A stretch of DNA of 64,000 nucleotides from Piliocolobus tephrosceles (lineage: Eukaryota > Chordata > Mammalia > Primates > Cercopithecidae), in assembly GCF_002776525.5 (NCBI RefSeq), contig NC_045439.1:118029100-118093099 (forward strand), given 5' to 3'. Position numbers and translations under genes: made by a program. Positions 46,467 to 58,029 of this stretch are shown here, in pieces. Position 1 is the stretch's first letter. Each line of letters begins with the position of its first letter. Below the pieces are notes generated by a model. The model was not told where the DNA came from. It searched no databases and saw only the letters and a program-made list of their open reading frames with translations.

Positions 46467-47592
46467 GTAAATTTGTTTATTAACTTTGTTTATAAGTCCC
46501 TTATGGATGTTAGATATTAGACCTTGTCAGATGGATAGTTTGCACATTTTTTCTCCCATTTTATAAGTTGTCTGATTACTCTGTTGATAGTTACTTTTCC
46601 TGTGCAGAGCTCTTTAGTTTAATTACATCCCATTTGTTCATTTTTACATTTTTGAAATTGCTTGTGGCATCTTCATCATGAAAACTGCTTGTTCCTATGT
46701 CCAGAATGATATTATGTACTTTGTCTTCCAGAGGTCTTGTACCATTGCACTTACATTAAGTCTTCAATCCATCATGAGTTGATTTTTGTATATGATGTAA
46801 CAAAGTGATCCACTTTCAATCTTTTGCATATGGCTAGCCAGTTATCTCATCACCGTTTATTGAAAAGGGAGTCCTTTCTACATTGTTTGTTTTTGTCAGC
46901 TTTGTTTAATATTACATGATCGTATGTGTGTGGCCTTATTTCAGGACTCTGTATTATGTTCCATTGGTCTATGTGTCTGTTGTTGTACCAGTACCATGCC
47001 ATTTTGTTTATTGTAGCCCTGTAGGATAGTAGGAAGTTGAGTGTAATGTCTCCTGCTTTCTTCTCTTCGCTTAGGATTGCCTTGGGTATTTGGGCTCGTT
47101 TTGGTTCTGCATGAATTTTAAAATAGTTATTTTTTCCCTAGTTCTGTGATGAACGTCATTGCAGGTCTGATAGGAATAGCTTTGAATCTGTAAATTAATT
47201 TGGGCAGTATGGCCATTTTAATGATATTGATTCTTCTTATCCGTGATTATGAAATGTGTTTCAATTTGTATCATCACTGACTTCTTTTAGCAACGCTTTT
47301 TAATTCTCATTGTAGGGATCATTCATCTTCCTCATATGCTGTATTCCTAGGTATTTTATTCTTTTTTTGGCAATTTTGAAAGGGATTGTGTTTGTGATTT
47401 GACTCTCACCTTGGCTGTTGTTGCTCTATAGAAATGCTAGTGATGTTTGTATATTGATTTTGTATCCTGAAACTTTGCTGAAGTTATTTATTGGCTCAAG
47501 GACCTTTTGGGCCAAGACTGTGGGGTTTTCTAGATGTAGAATTGTGTGTTCTACAAACAGGGATAGTTTGACTTCTCTTCCTGTCTGGATGC

Positions 47593-47745
47593 CCTTCCTT
47601 CTTTCCTTCCTTCCTTCCTTCCTTCCTTCCTTCCTTCCTTCCTTCCTTCCTTCCTCTCTTTTCTTTTCCTTTCCTTTCCTTTCCTTTCCTTTCCTTTCCT
47701 TTCCTTTTTGTCCTTTCCTTTCCTTTGCTTCTTTCTTTCTTTCTC
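47593..47745. repeat. Compound (TTCC)n-(CCTTT)n microsatellite in L1
   Basis: TTCC units run from about 47600 to 47655. CCTTT pentamers follow to about 47708, then mixed TTCTTTCT to 47745. It interrupts the antisense L1 between GGATGCCC and CTCTTGCCTGATTGCTC, where the L1 consensus is already pyrimidine-rich. Long Glu/Lys/Arg and Pro/Ser/Phe frames at 47418-47854 are artefacts of it. Confidence 0.95.
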
Positions 47746-48868
47746 TTGCCTGATTGCTCTGGCTAATACTTCCAAAACTATGTTGAATAGGGGTAGTGAG
47801 AGGGAATCCTTGTCTTGAGCCAGTTTTCAAAAGGAATACTTCTAGCTTTTCCACATTGAATATGATGTTGGCTGTGGGTTTGTCATAGATGGCTCTTATT
47901 ATTTTGAGGTATGGTTTTTCAATACCGATTTTATTGAGTATTTTTTAACATGACAGGGTATTGAATTTTATCAAAAGTTTTTCTGTGTCTGTTGAGATAG
48001 TAAACAGTTGTTTTTTTGTCTTTAGTTATGTTTATGTGATGAATCATGTTTATTGGTTTGCATATGTTGAACCAACTCTGCATCAAAGGGATGAAGCCTA
48101 CTTTATTGCAGTAGATTAGCCTTTTCAAGTGCTGCTTGATTTGGCTTGCAAGCATTTTGTTGAGGCTTTAAGCATCAGTGTTCATCAAGGTTACTGGCTT
48201 GAAGTTTTCTTTTTCATTGTGTCTTTGCCAGGATTTGGTATCAGGATGCTGTTGGCCTCATAGAATGAGTTGGGGAGGAGTCCCTCCTCCTCAATTTTGT
48301 GGAGTAGTTTCCTTAGAAATGGTACTATCTCTTCTTTGTACATCTGGTAGAATTCAGCTGTGATTCCACCTGGTCCTGGGTTTTCTTCTGGGGGGTGATA
48401 GGCTATTTAGTAGTGATCCAATTTTAGAGCTCATTATTGGTCTCTTTAGGGAATCAATTTGCTCCTGGTTTAATCTTCAGATGGTGTGTGTGTTCAGAAA
48501 TTTATCTCTTCCAGGTTTTCTTTTGAATGGTTTTTTGTGTCTTGATTTCCTTCACTTCAACTCTGATTTTGGTTATTTGTAGTTTTCTGCTAACTTTAAG
48601 GTCTATTTGCTCTTACTGCTCTAATTCTTCCAGTTGTGATGTTAGGTTGTTAATTTGAGATCTTTCTGACTTTTTGGTGTGAGTTTTCAGTATTATGAAT
48701 TTTTCTCTTAATATTGCCTTAGCTAAGTCCCAGAGTTTGTTATATATGTTGTATATAGCTCTTATTAAGTTCAAAGAACTTCTTGATTTCTGCCTTAATT
48801 TCATTATTTACCCAAAAGTCATTCAGGAGCAGTTTGCTTAACTTCCATGTAAGTGCATGGTTTTGAGC

Positions 48869-49455
48869 AATTTTTAAAGTCTTAGAAACAGAAGGATGAA
48901 AAACAGAGCATGCATAGTTAAAATTTTAGAAAAAAATTTTGGAAAGATTGGCATTTTGAAACTTTGGGGAAATGTTGGTATTCTTCAAAATGTGACTTGT
49001 GTAAGAACAAATGTAAACAAGGCTAACTTATGTGGTTCAAAGGAGAACATTTTAAATATTCTAAACCACGTGTTATTTCAACCTATATAAGAGAACAATA
49101 TAATAAGTTTCCTAATTCACCTATCCTCCAAACATCATGGACAATATAACTTGGACAAGGTTATATTAAAAGAGGGATTAAAGGTGACTTAAATAATAAC
49201 TTATATCAAATGAGTTCCAAAAGCAATAACTTTCAAAGTATATTGAAATGTACTGCAAACTAAATAAAAATGTACAAGACTCATTATAATCTTGGAGCAA
49301 ATTGGCATTTGCAGATGGACGTGAAACTTACCAGCCATATAGAAAAATATATTCAGATTTTATCCCAAAATATTAAAATATTTTGAATGATAAACATAGT
49401 GAAAACTGAGACTAGAATCAAATATTAGCCATGTATTAAAAGGAAATTGACTGAT
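48869..49455. other. AT-rich stretch, no recognised feature
   Basis: No gene or repeat recognised. Confidence 0.4.
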
Positions 49456-49459
49456 TGTC

Positions 49460-50140
49460 ATACTACATGAAGAACTCCTACAAATGAATAGGCTATTAAC
49501 TGAAAGGAAAGATGTTCAAAGGCTATAAAGAGGTGATTCACACAAAAAAATACAGATAACAATAAGTACACAATGGATATTCTGCCACATAAATGATAGA
49601 AGAAACAAACCATATTTTAAGATAACATTTTCTTAATAATATTAAAAACATTAAAATTGTAACAAAACAATATCAGGAATAGTATGGAAAGCAGATATTC
49701 TAATGCAGTGTTGATAAAGAGGATAGCTTATTATATCCAAAGCAAAAGGCCTTCAATTCATATTTTGCTTTTGGAAACTGAGTTGGGTGTGCAAACCCAG
49801 GAATTCTCCTTTTACTTTATACATTCTCTATTGGAGTATTTTTGAAAATGAGAGTATTTAAGTTAAAAATGTAAAACATAACAAACAAAAAACAATGAAC
49901 ACCTAAACAGGCTACTCATAAAAGTTAAGATAGGTAATAAGTACATAAAAAGGGGCTAAACCTCACAAAAATGAATCACATACAAATTAAAATATTTAAG
50001 AGCATTTTGAAGTACCAATTTGTGAAAGACCTATAAAAACAAGAATATGCACTTTGGCTTCTTGTTGGAAAATACTTTCATTATGATGAAAGCACAAACT
50101 GGATCTCAATTTCAAAAAGGCAATTTGGCAACAGGTATGA
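49460..50140 (+). mobile_element. Ancient L1 fragments, sense, low certainty
   Basis: AAGAACTCCTACAAATGAAT, GGGGCTAAACCTCACAAAAA, ATCACATACAAATTAAAATA and TTTCAAAAAGGCAATTTGGC resemble, in order, the ORF2 tail of old L1M/HAL1-like elements. Much of the rest is unrecognisable. Confidence 0.45.
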
Positions 50141-50229
50141 TAATGAATTTTATTATTTTGATTTTTAGACAAATTTTATTTATTCAACAGACTACTAGGA
50201 AAATACAGAGATATCTCTTGAGGCATTGT

Positions 50230-53200
50230 TGTTTGTTTTTAGATATGTTTTATTGAGATAAAATGTATATAACATATAGCTCATTATTTTAACCATATTA
50301 AAGAGTACAATTAGGTGATTTTTAGAAACTTTAAAATGTTGCAAAATGATCATCACTCTCTAATTCCAGAACATTTTCATTACTCCGAAGAGAAAACTCA
50401 TATCTTTTAGCAGTCAATCCCATTTTGCCCTCTCTCCATATCCTGGAAGTCACTAATCTACTTTCTGTCTCTCTGAATTTGCCTGTTATAGATGTTGATT
50501 TTTAAAATGGACTCACATAAATGTATTTTGTGTTCGAACTGTTTCATTTAGCATAGTGTTTGTAAGTGCATCTGTACCAAAGTCGTGTATTAGAGCTTCC
50601 TTCCTTTTTATGGTTGAACAATATTCTACGGTATGGATACAACACATTTTGTTTATCATGGTTCATTTGGAGAGCAGTTGGGTTATTTCCACCCCTTGGC
50701 TATTATCAATAATACTGCCATGGACATTTGCGTGCAAGTTTTTGTTCTACATATATTTTGAATCTTCTTGTTTATATTGATAGGAGTGTAATTGGTAGGT
50801 TGTGTGGCAACACTATATTTTACTCTTTGAGAAACTGCCAAACTATTCCATTCCACAGCAATGTCACTGACATTTCCACGAGCAAGGAATGAAGGTTTTG
50901 ATTTGTCTGCATCCTTGTCAACATTTGCTATTTTCTTTTTCTTTTTAAAATTACTATAACAATTTAGTATGTGTGGACTGGTATCTCACAGTGGGTTTGA
51001 TTTGCATTTCACTAACGACAGTTTTATCACATTTTTTCACGTCCTTATTGGCAATTGGTTTATGTTCTTTGGAGAAATCTCTTTTCGTGTCCTTTGCCAA
51101 TGTAAAAAATTGGGTTGTCTTCTTGTTGTTGAGTGGTGTTTTAAAAATATATTCAGGATACTAAACCCTTAAAAGATACATAAATTGCACATATTTTCTC
51201 CCATTCTGTGGGTTGTGTTCTTACTTTTTGGACAGTGACTTTTGACACACATTTTTCACTTTGATAAGGTCCAAGTCAATAATTTTTTTATTGTTTATGG
51301 TGCTTTTCGTCTCATATTTAAGAAACTTTTATAATGCTAGCTTATAAAGGTTTATATCCATTTTTCCTTCTAAGAGTTTTATAGTTGTAGCTCTTACATT
51401 TACATATTAGATTCATTACGGCTACAATTTTATTATTTTGCATGTGGATATCTAGGCATCCCAGCTCCAGTTTTTGAAAAAAACTATTCTTTTCCCATGA
51501 ATAATATTGGCCTTCTTGAAAAGCAATAGACCTTTTTCAATATCAGTTTCTAATTACTCAATTCTATTCCATCTATCTGTATGTCTATCCTTTTGACAGT
51601 ACCACACTGCTTTGCTTGTTGTAGCTTTCTTTTACGTTGTAAAATTTGGAAGTGTGATTTATATAACTTTGTTCTTTAATTCCAATATTGTTCTGACAAT
51701 CTAGTGTCCCTTGTATTTGCATTTATATTATAGGATTATGTTGTCTATTTCTACTAAAAGGCAATTTGAATTTTGATAAGGGTTATCTATTTCTTCAAAA
51801 AGGTAATTGGAATTTTGAAAAGGTAGCATTGACTCTGTGGAACAATTAGTTTTGTATAAACATATTCACAATATTGCATCTTACATTTCATGAACATGGG
51901 ATATCTTGCATTTGAAATATTCTTTTTGATTTATTTTACAATATTTTATAGTCGTCCATGTATAGGTCTCATACTTCTTTGGTTAAATGTATTCCTTAGT
52001 ATTATATGGATTCAGATGCCACTTAAAATGGAATTGATTTTTAAATTTCAATATAGAGTTGTACAGTGCTAGTGCATAGAAATACAACTAATGTTTGTAT
52101 GCTAAAATTATATCTTGAAGCTTTTATGAACACACACATTCACTGCAATAGTCTGTGTATCTATGTGTTCTTCAGGATTTCTATATATAAGATCCTGTCA
52201 TCTGTGAATAGAGATACTTTTATTTTTTTCTTTCATCTGGATGATTTTATCTCATTTTAGTGCCAATTTCCCTGGTTAGAATTTCCAAGACAATGTTGAA
52301 AAGAAGTAAAAATAACAGATATCATGATTTGTTCCTTATCTCAGAAGTCAAACTTTTAGTATTTCATCATTAAATACGGTATTAACTGTGGAATTTTTAT
52401 AGATGCTCATTATCAGGTTGAGGAAATTCCATTTTAGTTTTAGTTTGTTCAGTATTTTTATTAATACTGAACAAATAAAATGGTGTTAGGTTTTGTAAAA
52501 TGATTTTCTGCATCTTTTGAGATGTTTTTTCTTCTTTTCTTTATTATTGTGGTGTAATATACTGAATAATTTCACATGTTAAACTTGAAAACTAGCCAAA
52601 TTCTACAAGGTCATGTTTAATCCTTCAAATGTACTGCTGAATTCTGTTTTTTATTATTTCGTTAAGGATTTTTATGTCTATATTCATAAGAGATATCCAT
52701 TGGTACTTTTTTTTCCTAAGTTATCTTGCAATTTCTTTATGATTCTTTTATTACTCAGCAGTGTGTTGTAAGTTTAATAATACCACTCTTCTCAAAAGAT
52801 ATACTGAAGTTCTGACATCCACTATTGCAGAATGTGACCTTATTTGGAAATAAGGTTGTTGCAGAGGTGATAAGTTAAGAAGGTTATACTGGAGTAGGGT
52901 AGGCCTGTAATCCATGATGACCAGTGTCTTTATAAGAAGATGGCTTTTTGAAGACAGAGATACAAGGAGAATGCCATGTGGTGATGATGCACAAATTAGA
53001 GTTATGCAGTTCCAATTCGAGGAAAACCAAGGTTGCCAGCAAACTACTAGTGGCTAGAAAAAGGCAGGGAAAGACATCTCTACTGGTGTAGAGGAAGTAT
53101 GATGATACTAACAGCTCAATTTCAGATATGTAGCTTCTGGAACTGTGAGACAGTAAATTTCCTTTAAGTTTGTGACACTTTGTAATGGCAGCAGAAAAAG

Positions 53201-53402
53201 ATAAATACAGAGTGTGTTTTTCAATTTCCACATATTTATGAATTTTAAAAATTGCATTTGTACTAATTTCTAACTTAATTCCATTTGTTTGAAGAAATTG
53301 CTTTTAATTATTTCAATCTTTCACAATTTATTCAATTAGTTTTGTGACATAACATGTGGCCTATCCTGCAGAGTATTCCATGTGCAGGTAAGAAAAATGT
53401 GT
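50230..53402 (-). mobile_element. L1M element, antisense, split by an MLT1 LTR
   Basis: It starts with an antisense 3'UTR (TTTTATTGAGATAAAATGTA). It continues through GGTTGAACAATATTCTACGG, TTTGATTTGCATTTCACTAA, TTTTCTCCCATTCTGTGGGT and TTTTAGTGCCAATTTCCCTG. After the MLT1 it resumes with TTTCAATTTCCACATATTTA and GTATTCCATGTGCAGGTAAG. It is then cut by the sense L1M beginning near 53408. All frames here are antisense L1. Confidence 0.85.
52767..53210 (+). mobile_element. MLT1-type MaLR LTR, solitary
   Basis: CAGAATGTGACCTTATTTGG, TTGCAGAGGTGATAAGTTAA, ATGACCAGTGTCTTTATAAG and TTCTGGAACTGTGAGACAGT are MLT1 landmarks. The target duplication is AGTGTGT (52760-52766 and 53211-53217). It splits the antisense L1M. 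The minus-strand frame at 52884-53231 lies within it. Confidence 0.85.
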
Positions 53403-53502
53403 ATTTTGAAGAGAGATGGAGCGGGAGTGGGATAGAAAGTTCCACTTATCCCCTGCAAGGACACCAAGTTAACAACCATCTACTTAGAAAAAACACCTTC
53501 AT

Positions 53503-53806
53503 GGTCGGGCATGGTAGCTCACGCCTGTAATCCCAGCACTTTGGGAAGCTGAGGAGGGCGGATCATGAGGTCAGATCTAGACCATCCTGGCTAACACGGT
53601 GAAACTCTGTCTCTACTAAAAATTCAAAAAATTAGCCTGGCATGGTGGCGGGCGCCTGTGGTCCCAGCTACTTGGGAGGCTGAGGCAGGAGAGTGGCGGG
53701 AACCCAGGAGGCGGAGCTTGCAGTGAGTGGAGATCCAACCACTGCACTTAGGTCTGGGCGACACAGCAAGACTCCATCTCAAAAAAAAAAAAAAAGAAAA
53801 AAAAGA
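53503..53806 (+). mobile_element. AluY-type SINE, full length
   Basis: A sense Alu from GGTCGGGCATGGTAGCTCAC to an A-rich (A15GA8G) tail. The target duplication is AAAAACACCTTCA (53489-53501 and 53808-53820), perfect. GATCCAACCACTGC fits a CpG-decayed form of GATCCGGCCACTGC, linking it to the same monkey AluY group. It sits in the L1M 5'UTR. Confidence 0.93.
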
Positions 53807-54499
53807 AAAAAACACCTTCACAGGAACCAAAAATCAGGCGAGTACTACTATACTTGATTTTAACTTCATATAGCTGAAAGAGGCACTGAAGAGATAGATA
53901 AAATAGTCCTGAATCACTGACTCCACCTCTTCCCCACTCCTGGCAGCGGTGTGATGTGGAAGCATCACTGGGCACTGGGAGAATGAGAAAACAGTAATTG
54001 TGAGGAATTAAACTCTGTGTTGTTCTGTTAGTGCAAAAAGGAAAACCAGACCAAATTCAGATGGTGCCCACTCATGGAGGGAGCATTTAAACCAGCCGGT
54101 AGAGGGGAATTGCCAATGTAAGCGGTTAGAACTTGAGTGCCTGCAAACCTTGCTACTGAGGGCCAAAGTGCTTTATGTCCCTAAGGAAACTTGGAAATCA
54201 GTCTGGGCCATAAGTACTGCAACTCTTGGTGATTCCTAGGGCTGAACTAGGCCCAGAGATGGTGGACTGTGGGGGCAGGCAACATACAGAGACACCAGCT
54301 GGGGCAGACAAGGTAGTGCTGGCATCACTCCTCCCATAACCCTAGGCTGCACAGCTCCTGACTCCAAATGAGATCCCTTCCTTGAAGAGAGGAGAAGGAA
54401 TAGCAGGGAGGATTTTGTCTTACATCTTGGATACCAGCTCAGCTGCAACAGGATAGGGTACCAGTCAGAGTCATGAGGCCCTTGTTCAGGCCCTAGCTC

Positions 54500-55210
54500 C
54501 CAGATGACATCTCTAGACACACCCTGAACCAGAGGGGAACCTGCTGCCTTGAAAATGACCCAGTCCTTCCAGCATTTATTTCCTGCTAACTGAAGGGCCC
54601 TTGGACCCTGAATAACCAGCAGTGATAGCTGGTACTAGATAGAGGGCCTTGGTGAGTCTCTGAGACTTGCTGGCTTCAGGTAGCAACACTGCCACAGTGA
54701 GGTAGAGCACCTAGCAGGCTCTTGGGGTTTTCTGTTCAAGGACATAACTCTTGTATGGCACTTCTGGACATTCCCTGGGCCAGAGGGGAGCCCACTGCCC
54801 TAAAGGATGAGTCCCAGGCCAGGCAGCATTCACCACAAGCTGACTTCAGAGACTTTGAGTCTTAAGAAAACATCAGTGGTAATCTGGCACTACTCCTTGC
54901 GACAAGGAGTGATGGTGACTATGGGATGAGGTTCCTTTGTCTTTTGAAAGGGGAGAAAAGAGTAGGAAGGACTGTGTTTTGTGGTTTGAGTGCCAGCTCA
55001 GTCACAGTACAACGGAATACCAGGTAGACTTCTATGGATTTCTATTCTAGTCCCTGACTCTTGGAGAGCACTTCTGGACCCACCTGGGGCCTGGGGTATC
55101 TCGTCGCCCTGAAGGGAAGGTCATGAGCCTGGCTGACATTGCCACCTGCTGATTGTAGAGCCCCAGGGCTTTGGGCAAACATAAGCAGTAGCCAGGGAAT
55201 GGTTGCAGCA
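54500..55210 (+). repeat. Tandem units in L1M 5'UTR (about three copies)
   Basis: The motif CCAGAGGGGANCC(C/T)(A/G)CTGCC with its downstream segment recurs at about 54526, 54778 and 55088 (the last diverged). Each is followed by a CAG(C)AGTGATAGCTGG-like block. Spacings are about 252 and 310 bases. It is analogous to, but different in sequence from, the units in the L1 at 19757. Confidence 0.55.
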
Positions 55211-55325
55211 GGCCTTGGGTGAGACCCAGTGCTGTGTTGGTTTCAGGTCTGACCCAGTGCAGTCATAGTGGTGGTGGCCACAGAGGTGCTTATGTCACTC
55301 CACCCCTAACTTTACGTGGCTCAGA

Positions 55326-55348
55326 ATAGAGAGAGAGAGAGAGAGAGA
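55326..55348. repeat. (GA)n microsatellite
   Basis: About 11 GA dinucleotides within the L1M 5'UTR. Confidence 0.95.
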
Positions 55349-55434
55349 CTGTATGCCTGGGAAAAAGTTAGGGAAAAGAACAAGAGTCTTTGCCAGGTAA
55401 TCCAGATAATTCTCCCATATATTTCTAATACCGT

Positions 55435-55797
55435 TGATATGGTTTGGCTCTGTGTTCCCACCCAAATCTTATCTTGAATTGCACTTGATAATTCCCAGAT
55501 ATGGGAGGGATCTAGTGGGAGATAATTTGAATCATGAGGGAGGTTTCCCCCATACCGTTCTTGTGGTAGTGAATAAGTTTCATGAGATCTGATGGTTTTA
55601 CCAGGGATTTCCACTTTTGCATCTTCCTAATTTTTCTCTTGCCATTGCCATGTAAGAAGTGCCTTTCACCCCACCCCCTCACCATGATTCTCAGGCCTCC
55701 CCAGCCATGTGGAACTGTAAGTCCAATTAAACCTCTTTTTCTTCCCAGTCTCAAGTATGTCTTTATCAGCAGCATGAAAACTGACTAATACAGTAAA
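55435..55797 (+). repeat. MaLR 5' LTR
   Basis: Contains AATCTTATCTTGAATTGCAC, GTAGTGAATAAGTTTCATGA, CCAGCCATGTGGAACTGTAA and CAATTAAACCTCTTTTTC. About 363 bp, the usual THE1/MST size. Confidence 0.9.
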
Positions 55798-57375
55798 TTG
55801 GTACCAGCAGAGTGGGGTGCTGCTGAAAAGATACCCAAAAACGTGAAAGCGACTTTGGAACTGGGAAACAAGTAGAGATTGGAACAGTTTGGAGGGCTCA
55901 GAAGAAGACAGAAAAATTTGAGAAGGTTTAGAACCTCCTAGAGATTTGTTGAATGGTTTGGACAAAAATACTGATAATGATATGGGCAGTGAAATGCAGG
56001 CTGAGGTGATCTCAGATGAAGATGAGGAACTTGTTGGGAAATGGAGCAAAGGTGACTCTTGATATGTTTTAGAAAAGAGACTGGCAGTATTTTGTCCCTG
56101 CCCTAGAGATTTGTGGAACTTTGAACTTGAGAGAGATGATTTAAGATATCTGGCAGAAGAACTTTCTAAGCAGCAAAACATTCAAGAGGTGACTTGGGTG
56201 CTGTTAAAAACATTCCATTTTAGAAAGGAAACAGACCATAAAAGTTTGGAAAATTTGCAGCTTGATGATGCAGTAGAAAAGAAAAACTTATTTTTTGATG
56301 AGAAATTCAAGCTGGCTGCAGAAATTTGCTTAAGGAAAAAGGGTCACATGATAATCACCAAGACAATGGGGAAAATGTCTCCAGGGCATGTCAGAGGTCT
56401 TTGTTGTAGCCCCTCCCATCACAGAACTGGAAACCTAGGAGGAAAATATGATTTTGGGGGCCAGGCCCAGGGTTTCCATGGTATGTATAGCCTAGGGACT
56501 TGGTCCCCTGTGTCCCAGCCACTCCAGCCATTGCTAAAAAGATTACAGCCAAGGTTACATCTCAACCCATGATTTCAGAGGGTGCAAGCCTAAAGTCTTG
56601 GCAGCTTCCATGTGATGTTGAGCCTGTGGATGCACAGAAGTCAATAATTGATATTTGGGAACCTCCACCTAGATTTCAGAAGATGTATGTAAACTCCTGG
56701 ATGCCCAAGCAAAACTTTGCTGCAGGAGCAGGGGCCTTCAGGGAAAACCACTGCTAGGGTGGTGTGGAAGGAAAACGTGAGATCAGAGGTCCCACACAGA
56801 GTCTCTACTGGGGCAACTCCTATTGGAGCTGTAAGAAGGCCATCATCCTCCAGACCCCAGAATGGTAGATCCACCAACAGCTTGCACTATGCCTCTGGAA
56901 AAGCCACAGACACTCAACCGTAGTCCATGAAAGCAGTCAGTAGGGGATCTATACTCTGCAAAGCCATAGAGGTGGAGCTGCTCAAGTCTATGGAAACCTA
57001 ACTCTTGCATCAGCATGACCTGGATGTAAGACATGGAGTCAAAGAACATCATTTTGGAACTTTGAATTTTGACTGCCTTGCTGGATTTCACACTTTCATG
57101 GGCCCTGTAACCCCTTTGTTCTGGCCAATTTCTCCCATTTTGAATGGCTGTATTAACTAATATTTTTACCCCCATTGTATCTAGGAAGTAACTAGGTTTC
57201 TTTTGATTTTTACAGGCCCATAGGTGGAAAGAACTTTCCTTGTTTCAGATGAGAGTTTAGACTGTGGACTCTTGGGTTAATGCTGAAATGAGTTAAGACT
57301 TTGGGGGACTATTGGGAAGGCAAGACTGGTTTTGAAATATGAGGACATGAGATTTGGAGGGGCCAGCAATGGAAT
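55798..57375 (+). mobile_element. MaLR internal region, with a 153-codon gag-like open frame
   Basis: It begins TAAATTGGTACCAGCAGAGT, the usual primer-binding flank of MaLR. An uninterrupted frame at 56111-56572 (153 codons) is rich in charged residues (Glu, Lys) with a Leu-Ala-Glu-Glu-Leu-Ser stretch near its start. It is in sense orientation and corresponds to the relic gag part of MaLR elements. No zinc knuckle or enzyme motif is visible. The minus-strand 171-codon frame at 55666-56181 is its shadow. I regard it as a fossil, not a gene. Confidence 0.75.
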
Positions 57376-57729
57376 GATCTGGTTTGGCTCTGTGTCCCCA
57401 CCCAAATTTCATCTTGAATTGTACTCCCATAGTTCCTACCTGTTGTGGGAGGAACCTGGTGGTAAATAATTTGAATCATGGGGGTGATTTCTCCCATACA
57501 GTTCTCGTGGTAGTGAATAAGTCTCACAAGATCTGATGGTTTTATCAAGGGTTTCTGTTTTGGCATCTTCCTCATTTTTCTCTTGCTGCCGCCATTGAAG
57601 AATGCCTTTCACCTCCTGCCATGATTCTGAGGTCTCCCCAGCCGTGTAAATCTGTAAATCCAATTGAACTTCTTTTTCTTTCCAGTCTCAGGTATGTCTT
57701 TATCAGCAGCATAAAAAAGGGCTAATGTA
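57376..57729 (+). repeat. MaLR 3' LTR
   Basis: GATCTGGTTTGGCTCTGTGT, TTCTCGTGGTAGTGAATAAG, GATCTGATGGTTTTATCAAG and GTATGTCTTTATCAGCAGCA match the 5' LTR in order. Differences from the 5' LTR are numerous, including small gaps, so it is an old insertion. Confidence 0.9.
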
Positions 57730-58029
57730 ACCATCAAGGCGGTACCTCTATGAGTCTGCCAGAACCACAGCATTACTAGGCTTGGAGTGCCCCCTAAAGC
57801 AGAAACAGCTTAGATTACAACATCCAAGTCCTTTCAAATATCTGGAAAGCCTTCCTAAGGAGAACAGCTACAAATAATCTCAGAGGGTGAAGACTATAAT
57901 AACTACCTACACTTCAATGCCCAGACACTGAAGAACGTCTGCTAGCATTAACACCATCCATGAAACCGTGACCTCACCTAATGAACAAAATATGTCTCCA
58001 TGGATGAATCCTAGAGAAACAGAGATTTG

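Larger units (their letters stand above)
46022..48868 (-). mobile_element. L1 ORF2 body, antisense (L1P/L1MA-like), no 3'UTR
   Basis: A long, well-ordered antisense ORF2 runs from CAGTAATGGGATTGCTGGGT through TTTGATTTGCATTTCCTTAA, CAGAGCTCTTTAGTTTAATT, GTACCAGTACCATGCCATTT, TTGCATATGTTGAACCAACT and CAGGATTTGGTATCAGGATG to ACCCAAAAGTCATTCAGGAG. Its 3'UTR and poly(A) are absent. A MADE1 (46379-46466) and a (TTCC)n tract (47593-47745) interrupt it. Frames within it on both strands are antisense or frameshifted L1. Confidence 0.9.
55435..57729 (+). mobile_element. MaLR (MST/THE1-class) element with two LTRs, sense
   Basis: A 5' LTR (55435-55797), about 1.58 kb of internal sequence and a 3' LTR (about 57376-57729) lie in plus orientation. 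The LTRs begin TGATATGGTTTGG and (A)TGATCTGGTTTGG and end GACTAATACA and GGCTAATGTA. The 5-bp target duplication is ACCGT (55430-55434) against ACCAT (57730-57734), a CpG-type difference. It is nested in the L1M. No pol-like motif is seen. It is a non-autonomous ERV-L relative and has no complete gag frame. Confidence 0.93.

Noticed and set aside
47418..47854. Glu/Lys/Arg-rich 142-codon minus frame and its plus-strand partner
   Set aside because: Low-complexity translation of a microsatellite within antisense L1.
55666..56181. 171-codon minus-strand frame
   Set aside because: It is antisense to the MaLR LTR/internal region, and the mirrored frame in the 45736-45939 copy shows that it comes from repeat sequence.
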